Shown: positions 1-8,100 of the stretch, piece after piece
Layout of the letters: every line of letters starts with the position of its first letter
Numbering within the stretch: the first letter of the stretch is position 1
DNA from: Streptomyces sp. JH34
GTDB taxonomy: Bacteria > Actinomycetota > Actinomycetes > Streptomycetales > Streptomycetaceae
NCBI RefSeq assembly: GCF_029428875.1
Contig: NZ_JAJSOO010000001.1
Location: 4,836,001 to 4,900,000 of the forward strand
Direction: 5' to 3'
Length of the DNA: 64,000 nucleotides
Made by a program: the position numbers and the translations under genes
The notes under the pieces: model-generated
The model's database searches: none
What the model saw: only the letters and a program-made list of their open reading frames with translations
What the model was told of the DNA's origin: nothing

Positions 1-1362
1 GGCCGGGTCGGCGCCGACCACCAGGAGGTTCTTGTGGGACCGGCGGGACAGGGGCAGCAGCGCACCGTCGTCGGCCAGCAGCGTGGTCGTCCGCCCGGCG
101 ATCCGGTCGGCGGCGGCGAGGTGCGACGGGACGCCCACGGTGCGGTCGACACCCCGGTGGGTGACGTACGGGTCGCGGAACAGCCCCAGCTTCGTCTTCA
201 GCCGCAGGATGCGCAGAATCGATTCCTCGATGCGGGCCTCGCTGATCTCGCCGCTCCTCACGGCGTCCAGCACGGCGTTCCAGGCCACCTTGAGGTCCGG
301 CGGGTTGAGCAGCTGGTCGACGCCCGCCAGCAGCGCGAGGACGGGCACGCGCTCGTCGCCGTACTTCGTGCGGACGCCCTCCATGCCCAGGGCGTCGGTG
401 ACCACCACGCCGTCGTAACCGAGCTCCTCGCGCAGGATGCCGGTGAGGATCGGGTGCGACAGGGTGGCGGGGTCCTCCGACGGGTCCAGTGCGGGCACCA
501 CGATGTGGGCCGTCATGATCGAGTCGATGCCCGCCGCCACGGCCGCCCGGAACGGCGGGGCGTCCAGCTCGGCCCACTGCTCCCGGGTGTGATGGATGAC
601 GGGCAGACCGGTGTGGCTGTCGGTGCTGGTGTCACCGTGCCCCGGGAAGTGCTTCGCGGTGGAGGCGATACCGGAGCTCTGGTACCCCTTCACCTGCGCG
701 GCGACCATCCCGGCGACCGACTCCGGTTCGGAGCCGAAGGAGCGCACGCCGATGACAGGGTTGGCCGGGTTGACGTTGACGTCCGCGTCCGGCGCGTAGT
801 TCTGGTTGATGCCGAGCGCCGCCAGCTCGGCCCCGGCGATCCGGCCCGCCGTGCGGGCGTCGGAGCGTGAACCGCCCGCGCCCAGGGCCATCGCCCCCGG
901 CAGCAGCGTCGCCGGTTCACCGACCCGGCACACGATGCCGTGCTCCTGGTCGGTGGAGACGAGGAGCGGCAGCGGGGTGCGTCCGGCCAGCCCCGCCCGC
1001 TGGATGCCGTTGGAGAGGTCGGCGATCTGGTGCGGGTCGCGGGTGTTGTGGGCCCAGGCGAAGTAGATGATCCCGCCGACGTGGTACGTCGAGATCAGCT
1101 CGGCGGCGTCCCGGACCCCGATCTCGGCGAGGTTGGCGTCGATGTCCGCCTGGTCGGGCTCGGTGGCGGAGTGCCCGTACACCCGCATCACGAAGAGCTG
1201 GCCGACCTTCTCCTCCAGGCTCATCCGGGCGATGAGCCGCTTGAGACGGCTGTCCGTGGAGGTGGCGGAGGCGGCTGCCTGCGCGGTGCCGGGAAGAGCG
1301 GCGACGCCGGTCGCCGCAGCCGTGGCGGTGAGGAGAGTGCGTCTGGAGGTGCGGTGGTGCAC
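1..1362 (-). CDS. GH3 beta-N-acetylhexosaminidase (NagZ-like), 3' end outside window
   Basis: Glycoside hydrolase family 3 enzyme, predicted to hydrolyse beta-N-acetylglucosamine-type linkages outside the cytoplasm. About 454 residues are visible and the C-terminus lies beyond base 1. The GTG start at 1362 follows a GAAGGGG ribosome site. The N-terminus has a Tat-like signal (RTSRRTLLT then a hydrophobic stretch ending near TAQA). The NagZ signature KHFPGHG followed by DSH lies near residues 236-249, giving the His/Asp acid-base pair, and the nucleophile motif VTDALGM lies near residue 322. These motifs separate it from plain GH3 beta-glucosidases. A short AT-richer stretch (1381-1430) upstream probably holds the promoter. 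The family is clear; the exact substrate is not. Confidence 0.93.
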   Translation of the reverse strand, partial: MHHRTSRRTLLTATAAATGVAALPGTAQAAASATSTDSRLKRLIARMSLEEKVGQLFVMRVYGHSATEPDQADIDANLAEIGVRDAAELISTYHVGGIIYFAWAHNTRDPHQIADLSNGIQRAGLAGRTPLPLLVSTDQEHGIVCRVGEPATLLPGAMALGAGGSRSDARTAGRIAGAELAALGINQNYAPDADVNVNPANPVIGVRSFGSEPESVAGMVAAQVKGYQSSGIASTAKHFPGHGDTSTDSHTGLPVIHHTREQWAELDAPPFRAAVAAGIDSIMTAHIVVPALDPSEDPATLSHPILTGILREELGYDGVVVTDALGMEGVRTKYGDERVPVLALLAGVDQLLNPPDLKVAWNAVLDAVRSGEISEARIEESILRILRLKTKLGLFRDPYVTHRGVDRTVGVPSHLAAADRIAGRTTTLLADDGALLPLSRRSHKNLLVVGADPA

Positions 1363-1559
1363 GTGAGCCCCTTCCGGTACTGAAAGAAACTTCCAAGAAG
1401 GTACGGATATATGGAAAGTAACTACCAGTCAAGGGGGTGACCCGAGAACGGTGTGGCACCCGGACGGGTGAGCGGTGCCCGGGAAGGGGTGCGGGCCGGG
1501 CCCGCGCCGCCCCGCCGTCGCGCCACCCCTGCCGGAGGTCCGGAAGGCAGCCGTCTGAC

Positions 1560-2348
1560 CTACTGCTTCGGCGCGCCCAGCCGCAGGAGGTGCTCCCGTC
1601 CCGCCGCCAGCAGCTCCGGCAGCCCGGCGGCCTCGGGGTACCACCGCTTCTCGTACTCCCAGCAGACCCAGTCGTCCTGGTCCAGGGCGTCCAGGCACGC
1701 CTTCAGCGGCAGCACCCCCGCACCGAGGGCGAGCGGCGTGGTGTCCTCGGCGGACGCGATGTCCTTCACCTGTACGTATCCCAGGTGCGGGGCCAGCACC
1801 GCGTGGCTGGCCACGGGTTCCTCGCCGGCCAGCCAGGTGTGCATGACGTCCCAGATCGCGCCGATCTGCCCGTGCCCGACCGTGCCCACCACCCGCGCGA
1901 CGTCGGCCCCGGCCCGGTGCGAGTCATGGGTCTCCAGCAGGATCCGTACGCCCAGGTCGGCGGCGTGCGGAGCGGCGGCCCCCAGCCGGCGGGCGGCGGT
2001 CGCGTCGGACTCGGCCGGGTCCTGGTCGCCGCCCCCGGGGAACACCCGGACGTACCGGGCGCCCAGGTCACGGGCCAGCTCGACCAGCCCGGCGAGCTCG
2101 GCGAGCACCGGCTCGTCGTCGCCCGCGGCGGCGACCCTCACATAGCCGGCGACGGTGAGGATCTCGACCCCGCCCCGCTTGAACTCCTCCACCACGGCCG
2201 CCCGTTCGAACGACCCCAGGCCGGGGTGGACCGGCTCCTCCGGGTGGGCGCGCAGCTCGACCCCCTGGTACCCCTGCCCGGCGGCGAGCCGCACCACGTC
2301 CGAGACGGGCATGCCCGGTACTCCGAGGGTCGAGAAAGCGAGCTTCAC
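1560..2348 (-). CDS. Sugar phosphate isomerase/epimerase family TIM-barrel protein
   Basis: 262 residues. The protein begins VKLAFSTLGVPGMP, typical of the xylose-isomerase-like TIM barrel (AP endonuclease 2 superfamily) with metal ligands on strand ends: E near LLETHDSH, then D in IWDVMH, and H and E further on (VCWEYEKRW). The GTG start at 2348 is chosen because GGAAGGAC lies 9 nt upstream; an in-frame extension further upstream is Arg-rich and has no ribosome site. It lies 197 bp upstream of the GH3 gene in the same direction, so a role in carbohydrate catabolism is likely, but the substrate cannot be read from the sequence. Confidence 0.85.
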   Translation of the reverse strand: MKLAFSTLGVPGMPVSDVVRLAAGQGYQGVELRAHPEEPVHPGLGSFERAAVVEEFKRGGVEILTVAGYVRVAAAGDDEPVLAELAGLVELARDLGARYVRVFPGGGDQDPAESDATAARRLGAAAPHAADLGVRILLETHDSHRAGADVARVVGTVGHGQIGAIWDVMHTWLAGEEPVASHAVLAPHLGYVQVKDIASAEDTTPLALGAGVLPLKACLDALDQDDWVCWEYEKRWYPEAAGLPELLAAGREHLLRLGAPKQ

Positions 2349-2457
2349 GATCTTTGTCCTTCCGCTGGGAGCCGGCGCGGGAACGGCCCGGCACTCATCC
2401 GGCTCCTGCCCTTCGGAACCGGCCGTCACTCCCGCGCGCCGCCCAGCGTACGGTCCC

Positions 2458-3054
2458 TCAGCCCGCGCCCCGCAGCAGTCGCTCCAGGCTGCCGAGCAAC
2501 TGGAGGGCGTCCTCGCGCCGTTCGCCCTCCAGCGCCCAGCCGCTGCCCGCCGAGTGCGGGGCGAGCACCCGCAGCGCCGCAGCCGCCTGCCGGGCGAACA
2601 TCGCCAGCAGGTCCAGCTCACGGACGCCCGAACGCGCCTGCGGGGAGGGATCGAGGACCTCCAGCACCCCCAGGACGCGTGACTCGCTGATCAGCGGTGC
2701 GGCCATCAGGGCGTCCGGGACGTACTCGGTGGACTCCGCCAGCGACCGGTCGAACGAGGTGTTCCGGCTCAGGTCGTCCACGACCATCGGCTCACCCGAC
2801 GTCGCCACCCAGCCGGCGATGCCGCGGCCCGCGGGGAACCTGCGCCCCACGAGGAACGCCTCGCCCTCGCCGGAGACCGCCTGGAAGACCAGCTCGTCCG
2901 CCTCCTCGTCCAGCAGGCAGACGGAGCTGGCCGCCGCCCCGAAGATCGCACGTGCCACGTCGACGACCGACTGGAGGAGCTCGTGCCGGGCGGCGTCACC
3001 CGGGGCGCGGAAGGACGGGGAGGTGAGCATGGCTTCAGTTCTCGGAGTCGTCAC
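2458..3054 (-). CDS. GAF domain protein
   Basis: 198 residues, one GAF domain filling roughly residues 22-165 (hallmarks AASSVCLLDEEADELVF, GRGIAGWVATSGEP, APLISESRVLGVLEVLD). GAF domains bind small molecules or cyclic nucleotides, or sense redox state. No kinase, HTH or output domain is attached, so it must act through a partner. The start lies 20 bp inside the 3' end of the subtilase gene, so the two are translationally coupled. Because the next gene up encodes a class III cyclase-like domain, a cyclic-nucleotide ligand is possible, but this is inference. Confidence 0.85.
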   Translation of the reverse strand: MTTPRTEAMLTSPSFRAPGDAARHELLQSVVDVARAIFGAAASSVCLLDEEADELVFQAVSGEGEAFLVGRRFPAGRGIAGWVATSGEPMVVDDLSRNTSFDRSLAESTEYVPDALMAAPLISESRVLGVLEVLDPSPQARSGVRELDLLAMFARQAAAALRVLAPHSAGSGWALEGERREDALQLLGSLERLLRGAG

Positions 3055-3916
3055 GGGTGTCTCCTGCCGCTGTGGAAGGACGCGGATCCGCGTGCACGTT
3101 GGCCGCGGAGAGGTAGAGGGCGTTCTTGAGCTGGAAGGCCGTCATCCTGGGATGCCCGGAGAGGACGCGGGCGCAGAGCCCCGCGACGTACGGGGTGGCG
3201 AAGCTGTTGCCGGTGGTGCGGATCGTCCGGCCGCCCAGCCACGGCACGGACACGTTCTGCCCCGGGCCGAAGAACTCAACCGGGGGCTCCGGGTTGTAGA
3301 GGTGCAGCTCGTCGTCCTCCTGGTGGCTGCCCACGGAGATCACCGAGGCGAACCGCCAGGGGAAGCTCTCCACGGGGGTGTTGTGCGCCGAGGCGACGAT
3401 CACCGTACGGCCGAAGTAGGCCCGGTCCGCGAGACCGTGCAGCTCGGCGGCGAACCGGGTGCGGGTGGTCGACAGGCTCAGGTTCACCACGTCGAAGCGC
3501 TGCTCCACGGCCCAGCGGAGCCCGGCCATCAGGACGTCGCCGGTGCCGGAGAACCGCTCGCCCAGCACCCGGACGCTGTGGATCTCGCAGTCGGGCGCGG
3601 TGCGGCGGATGATCCCCGCGCACGCCGTCCCGTGTCCGCAGGTGTCGCCGGTGTCGGTCGGCTCGACCGTGACCGCCCCGCTCTCCGGGTCCTTGACCAC
3701 CACCCAGGAACTTTCCACCGGGCCGACAAGCGGGTGGTCGAGCTCCACACCGGAGTCCACCACGCACACCCGCACCCCGCGCCCGGTCGCCTGCCGCGCG
3801 GGCAGACCGCCCGGCGGCCCCTCGTCCGCGGGGACCGGTACGTCGTCGGGGCCGCGCCCGCGCAGGCTCCACGTGAGTCCCTGCCCCGGGACCGTGCCTG
3901 TTCCGACGGTTCCCAT
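3035..3916 (-). CDS. S8 family (subtilisin-like) serine peptidase, no signal peptide
   Basis: 293 residues. The catalytic triad is intact: Asp54 in VVDSGV, His95 in CGHGTACAG, Ser238 in GNSFATPYVAG. No signal peptide, propeptide or membrane segment is seen, unlike secreted subtilases, so it probably works in the cytoplasm. It starts 3 bp after the cyclase/ATPase stop codon and overlaps the GAF gene by 20 bp, making a three-gene cassette. Its nearness to the peptide-tailoring genes at 7.1-9.2 kb makes it a candidate leader peptidase, but a hairpin terminator lies between the two groups, so that role is inference. It could equally be the effector of a signalling cassette. Confidence 0.92.
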   Translation of the reverse strand: MGTVGTGTVPGQGLTWSLRGRGPDDVPVPADEGPPGGLPARQATGRGVRVCVVDSGVELDHPLVGPVESSWVVVKDPESGAVTVEPTDTGDTCGHGTACAGIIRRTAPDCEIHSVRVLGERFSGTGDVLMAGLRWAVEQRFDVVNLSLSTTRTRFAAELHGLADRAYFGRTVIVASAHNTPVESFPWRFASVISVGSHQEDDELHLYNPEPPVEFFGPGQNVSVPWLGGRTIRTTGNSFATPYVAGLCARVLSGHPRMTAFQLKNALYLSAANVHADPRPSTAAGDTRDDSEN

Positions 3917-3919
3917 CGG

Positions 3920-6900
3920 TCAGCTCCTCTCCGTCGTGGTGACCATGGCCTCGTCCGGCACGCAGCCGGCGGCCCGGCGGGCCCCCGGCAGATGCCCCTT
4001 GCTCGTGAAGTGCTCCCGCGCCGCACGTGCCGAGACCAGCGCGGGGGCCTGCCGCCCCAGCGCGAACAGCGTGCGGGCCCGGTCCAGTTCGGCCGTCGCC
4101 CGGACCAGCGGGGAGTCCGTGAGCAGCGACGCCCGCACGGCCCGGTCCGCGTGACCCGCCGCCTCCGCCGGACGCCCGTCCGCGGCGGCCAGCCGGCCCC
4201 GGAGCCCGTTCAGATCGACGGCGTCCGCGGGGCTCAGCTCCGACGCCTCGCCGATGCCCGAGATCCAGGCCACCGCCCGCCCGGTCCTGCCCTCGTCCAG
4301 CTCGATCCGGGCCGCGTCCAGCGCCACGGCGGTCCGCAGTCCCGCCGCGTCGGCGCGCCGGGCCACCTCGTCGGCCCCGGCCAGCAGTTCCAGCGCCGTG
4401 CCGCCGCGTCCGAGCAGCGCCTCGACGGCGGCCCGGAACACGGGCAGGAACACCTCGGCCTCGGCGAACCGCAGTTTCCCCGCCAGTTCCTGGGCCTCGG
4501 AGAGGCAGGCGTACGCCTCGCGGGGCCGGTCCTGGAGCGCGTACAGCACCGCGAGGGGGCAGTTCAGGGTGAGTCTGACCGTGGGGCGGCCCTCCCCGTG
4601 CGTGGCCAGCAGGCCCAGGCAGCGGGCCACCGCCTCGGGGGCGGGGACCGGGCCGCGCCACAGGGAGATGCCGATGGCCCCGAGCGCGCCGGCCCGTTCC
4701 GGTTCGGCTCCCGCCAGCACCGCCTGCTCCAGGGCGCGTGCCTGATCGCGTTCCGCCTCCTCGTGCCGGCCGGCCTGCTGGAGGTGCTGGGCGAGCCTCA
4801 GATGGGACCTGGCCCGGCCGACCGCGTCTCCCGCCGCCTCGAAGACCGGCAGCACCGCCCGCGCGGTCGCCGTGAGCCCCGGGCCCGGGCCCGAGGGGTC
4901 CAGTACCGCGAGCGCGAGTCTGGCGTGCGCGGACTCCACGGACGCCGAGTCCAGTTCGGCCACGCGCCGAAGCAGCCGCGCCCCGCTCGCGGTCCTCCCG
5001 AGCGCCACCCGTACCTCGCCGAGCCTGCGGACCGAGCCCACGTCGTCCGGGTCCAGCTCGACCGCCCGCTCCAGCAGGTCGTCCGCCCAGGCGAGGTCGG
5101 ACCGGGACGCGGCCTGTGCCCCGGCGCGGCCCAGCGCGGCGGCGGCACGGCCGCGCAGCCGCCCCGTCCGGTCGTCGAGCAGCCCGAGTTCCGTCCGGTA
5201 GCGGCAGGCCCGTTCGAGATGACCGCCGACGGCGCCGTCACCGGCCCGCAGCACCCCGGGCAGCTCGGCGGCCCAGGCATGACGGTCCGCCTTGGCGCGC
5301 TTGGAGAGCGACGCGTACGTCACCTCGTGCACCAGACCGCTGCTGAACCGGTAGGCCGCCGGCTCCGGACCCGCCCCCGGCTCCACCAGCCGCCGGCCGG
5401 TCAGCGCCACCAGCACCTCCTCGATGCGGCCCAGGCGGTGCGCCCGGTCGGCGGAGGAGAGGTTCACCGCCGCGGGCCCCCGCAGTTCGGCCAGCCGCGC
5501 GGACGTCTCCAGCAGCAGCAGCTCCGCCGAGGTGAACTCCCGGCCGATCACCGCGGCGAGGCCGACCATGGTCCGCTCGGTCCGGGCCAGCGCCCCGATC
5601 CGGGCGCCCAGCAGCGCCTGGAGCGTGGGCGGCAGTCCGGACCCGGGGCCGTCCATCCGGCCGCCGACCAGGAGCTGTTCCAGGTAGAGCGGATTGCCCT
5701 CGGCGCGGGACAGGAGCCGCTCGTCCACCGGCCCCGCGGCACCGTCGAGCGCGGCCAGCAGGCCCGCGAGCCGCTCACTCTCCTCGCGGGGCAGTCCCGC
5801 CAGCTGGAGGCAGTCCGCGGAGTCGGCCGTCCCGTCCGGCCGGCCCACGCAGAGGATCAGCACACCGGCCGGCCCCGAGCCGTCCGCCAGCCGTTCCAGG
5901 GTGCGCGTGAGCAGGGGGGCCGCCTCGTGCGTGTCGTCGAGCACCAGCACGAAGGGTCTCTCCCTGGCCGCCCGGCCGAGCACCGTCGCCAGCGCGGCGC
6001 ACATGTCCTCGAACGGGGCGTTCGGCGTACCGTCGCGCAACAGCCCCGCCGACAGCAGGGCCATCGCGTCGTCGGCCGCCGGAGCCTCCTGGTGTGCGGC
6101 CAGGACCGGCAGGGCGCGCAGGGCGTCCGCGAGGGGGGTGAGCGTGCCCCGGTCGCCGTGTCCTCGGCACCGGCCGGCGCCGTAGGAGAGGACCTCCGAG
6201 GCGGACCGCCGGGCCAGCCACTCCCGTACCAGCCGGGTCTTGCCGATGCCGGGCTCGCCGACGACCCGCAGCAGCCCGGCCCGTCCCGCGCGCACGGTGT
6301 CCGACAGGGCCGCGTCCAGGGCGTCCCGCTCGGTGCGGCGCCCGACGAAGGGCACGTCGAAGCGGCGCAGCAGCTCCGGGTCGTCCGCCCCCAGGGCCAG
6401 CAGCCGGTAGGCCTCGACACTGTCCTGCTTGCCCTTCAGCCGGAGCGGCCCGGTGGGCTCGGCTGAGACCGTGGGCCCGGCGGCGAGCAGGGTGTCGGGA
6501 CCGAGGAGGATCTCGCCGGCCCCGGCGTGCTGTTCCAGGCGCGCGGCGATGTTCACGGTCTCCCCGGACACCAGCGCCTGGCGGGCGGACGCGTCGCCAC
6601 CGGCCACCACCTGGCCGGTGTTGACACCGATCCGGGTGGCGAGCGTGATGCCGAGCGTGGCGTGCAGCTCCTCGTTGAGCACGGCCAGCGCGTCCCGCAT
6701 GCCGAGCGCGGCGGCCAGCGCCCGCCGGGCGTCGTCCTCCCGCACCACCGGCACACCGAACACCGCCATCACGGCGTCGCCGATGAACTTCTCCGGAGTG
6801 CCGCCCCGGGCCACGATCTGCGCGCTCATCGCCTCGAAGTACCGCAGTGTCACCGTGCGCAGGGTCTCCGGATCCAGTACGCCCGACAGCGCGGTGGAGC

Positions 6901-7039
6901 CGACGAGATCGCAGAACAGCACCGTCACCGGCTTGCGTTCGTCCTCCCCGGGCGCGACGGCGACGGCGCACGGCGTCCCGCAGGACGAACAGAACCTGGC
7001 GTTCTCCGGCAGGTCCTGGCGGCACGTGGTGCAGTTCAT
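3920..7039 (-). CDS. Class III nucleotide cyclase-like / AAA ATPase / TPR multidomain regulator
   Basis: 1039 residues. Domains in order: zinc ribbon (Cys3, Cys6, Cys17, Cys20); adenylate/guanylate cyclase catalytic domain (about 35-200, with VTVLFCDLVGST and EKFIGDAVMAVFG supplying metal-binding Asp residues); STAND/AAA ATPase (P-loop GEPGIGKT near 260-268, Walker B VLVLDD near 365); then a long helical Ala/Leu/Arg-rich TPR-like region from about 560 to the end. This is the known actinobacterial cyclase-ATPase-TPR sensor architecture. The ATG start at 7039 has a GAGAAGGGA ribosome site. It heads the cassette with the subtilase and GAF protein. Whether the cyclase domain is active cannot be told from sequence alone. 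Confidence 0.9.
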   Translation of the reverse strand: MNCTTCRQDLPENARFCSSCGTPCAVAVAPGEDERKPVTVLFCDLVGSTALSGVLDPETLRTVTLRYFEAMSAQIVARGGTPEKFIGDAVMAVFGVPVVREDDARRALAAALGMRDALAVLNEELHATLGITLATRIGVNTGQVVAGGDASARQALVSGETVNIAARLEQHAGAGEILLGPDTLLAAGPTVSAEPTGPLRLKGKQDSVEAYRLLALGADDPELLRRFDVPFVGRRTERDALDAALSDTVRAGRAGLLRVVGEPGIGKTRLVREWLARRSASEVLSYGAGRCRGHGDRGTLTPLADALRALPVLAAHQEAPAADDAMALLSAGLLRDGTPNAPFEDMCAALATVLGRAARERPFVLVLDDTHEAAPLLTRTLERLADGSGPAGVLILCVGRPDGTADSADCLQLAGLPREESERLAGLLAALDGAAGPVDERLLSRAEGNPLYLEQLLVGGRMDGPGSGLPPTLQALLGARIGALARTERTMVGLAAVIGREFTSAELLLLETSARLAELRGPAAVNLSSADRAHRLGRIEEVLVALTGRRLVEPGAGPEPAAYRFSSGLVHEVTYASLSKRAKADRHAWAAELPGVLRAGDGAVGGHLERACRYRTELGLLDDRTGRLRGRAAAALGRAGAQAASRSDLAWADDLLERAVELDPDDVGSVRRLGEVRVALGRTASGARLLRRVAELDSASVESAHARLALAVLDPSGPGPGLTATARAVLPVFEAAGDAVGRARSHLRLAQHLQQAGRHEEAERDQARALEQAVLAGAEPERAGALGAIGISLWRGPVPAPEAVARCLGLLATHGEGRPTVRLTLNCPLAVLYALQDRPREAYACLSEAQELAGKLRFAEAEVFLPVFRAAVEALLGRGGTALELLAGADEVARRADAAGLRTAVALDAARIELDEGRTGRAVAWISGIGEASELSPADAVDLNGLRGRLAAADGRPAEAAGHADRAVRASLLTDSPLVRATAELDRARTLFALGRQAPALVSARAAREHFTSKGHLPGARRAAGCVPDEAMVTTTERS

Positions 7040-7074
7040 GACGTTCCCTTCTCTCCGGGGTGGGGCGGGTGCCG

Positions 7075-7116
7075 CCGGGCGGGGGCGGGCCGGCGCACCG
7101 GCCCGCCCCCGCCCGG
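7075..7116 (-). terminator. Perfect 19-bp hairpin between the 81-aa peptide gene and the cyclase gene
   Basis: Arms at 7075-7093 and 7098-7116 are exact reverse complements with a 4-nt loop. The hairpin begins 7 nt after the peptide stop codon and ends 35 nt before the cyclase ATG. It is all G/C with no U tract, as is usual for Streptomyces terminators. It probably ends or attenuates the radical SAM operon before the cyclase cassette. Confidence 0.85.
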
Positions 7117-7123
7117 GAACCGC

Positions 7124-7369
7124 TCAGAACAGGGCGCCGCCGGCGATCTCGCCGTGCGCCTGGACCTCGGGTTCCACCGCGTCCAGCCGGCTCTTGATGT
7201 CGAGCAGCACGGCGAGCTCGTCCTCCGTGAGCTCGCTGAGCACGAGGCGCTGCTCGTCGGTGAGCATGTCCACCGGCAGTCCGGCCTCGTACAACGCGTC
7301 GGGCAGCGGCGGCCGTTCGTCGCCTTCGGGCGCCCGGGGGCTGCCGTTGCCTTCGGATGGTCGGGTCAT
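7124..7369 (-). CDS. 81-aa Cys-free peptide, candidate radical SAM substrate
   Basis: 81 residues. The N-terminal third is Pro/Gly/charged; an amphipathic acidic helix region follows (DALYEAGLPVDMLTDEQRLV, then ELTEDELAVLLDIKSRLDAV), and the tail is PEVQAHGEIAGGALF. From memory, this layout resembles small actinobacterial proteins that RefSeq labels 'aroma-sacti cluster domain'; I could not check this. There is no cysteine, so classical sactipeptide thioethers on this chain are impossible; the only aromatics are Tyr27 and Phe81. The ATG at 7369 overlaps the diiron-enzyme stop (ATGA), giving tight coupling in a three-gene operon. Whether it is a modified product precursor or a carrier/adaptor is open. 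Confidence 0.75.
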   Translation of the reverse strand: MTRPSEGNGSPRAPEGDERPPLPDALYEAGLPVDMLTDEQRLVLSELTEDELAVLLDIKSRLDAVEPEVQAHGEIAGGALF

Positions 7370-8100
7370 GGGGTGACTCCCGTCGGTGTGGAGGGTCCGG
7401 CCCTCCGAGGCGGCGGTGCCGCCGCGGAGCGCCCGAGCCGGACGAACAGCCGGGTGAGCGCGTCGAGGGAGTGCATGGCGCTGACCGTCACGTCGGACTC
7501 CTGGCCACGTGTCAGCGGCAACCGGTCCAGCAGCGCGTACAGCTCGTCCAGGTGTCCCGTGTCCAGGGCCGCGTGCTCCCGCACCGTCCGCAGGGCGGCG
7601 TCCGGCAGGCCGGTCGTCGCCGCGATCCGGGACGTCAGGTCCGCGGCGGGCGCGTACCCTTCCAGCACCGCGATGTAGCCGAGCAGAACCACCGGGTGGT
7701 GGTGCTCGACCCAGTAGTACTGGGAGCCCGCGAGCGCGGCGACGACCGGCGGGGGCATCGGACCGAGCGCGTCCCCCGGCGGCGAACCCGCCGCCAGGAT
7801 GTCCTCCAGCAGCCACGTGTCGTGGCCCTTCTCCTCCTGGATGTGCTCGCGCAGGTACGCCGCCAGCGGGCCGGCCAGCGGGTCACCGCGGACGTCCAGC
7901 GATACGGCGCGTTCCAGGGCGCGTTCCATCAGCGGGACGGAGGCCCGCACCACGGCGTGCATGGCGCACAGGTAGTTCCGGTAGCGGGGCAGCAGCTCCT
8001 CGGCGCGCCACATGTGCTCCATCGCGCCCAGCAGTTCCGTGTCCAGCAGCCGCAGGGTGATCCGCAGCCGCGCCGAGGAACTCGGCCCCGGGGCGCTCAC
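7366..8100 (-). CDS. Iron-containing redox enzyme, heme-oxygenase-like diiron oxidase (HDO) fold
   Basis: 244 residues, all-helical. Likely metal-ligand motifs: EEKGHDTWLLED near the middle, the HHHP cluster, and HAALDTGHLDELYALLD near the C-terminus, which together match the Glu/His/Asp/His set of the heme-oxygenase-like diiron (UndA/TenA-related) superfamily. Such enzymes carry out oxidative cleavage, desaturation or hydroxylation using O2. The GTG start at 8100 overlaps the radical SAM stop (GTGA) and its own stop overlaps the peptide ATG. The strict coupling suggests that it acts on the same substrate as the radical SAM enzyme; the reaction is unknown. Confidence 0.8.
   Translation of the reverse strand: MSAPGPSSSARLRITLRLLDTELLGAMEHMWRAEELLPRYRNYLCAMHAVVRASVPLMERALERAVSLDVRGDPLAGPLAAYLREHIQEEKGHDTWLLEDILAAGSPPGDALGPMPPPVVAALAGSQYYWVEHHHPVVLLGYIAVLEGYAPAADLTSRIAATTGLPDAALRTVREHAALDTGHLDELYALLDRLPLTRGQESDVTVSAMHSLDALTRLFVRLGRSAAAPPPRRAGPSTPTGVTP

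Noticed and set aside
3035..3916. Secreted subtilase
   Set aside because: No signal peptide or propeptide at the N-terminus.
2354..6466. Very long plus-strand open frame (about 1370 codons) opposite the cyclase and subtilase genes
   Set aside because: Antisense shadow of high-GC genes: composition is Arg/Pro/Gly-rich, no motifs, no ribosome site, while the minus strand encodes recognisable domains throughout.
7124..7369. Calling the 81-aa peptide a true sactipeptide precursor
   Set aside because: It has no cysteine, so sulphur-to-alpha-carbon links cannot form within it.
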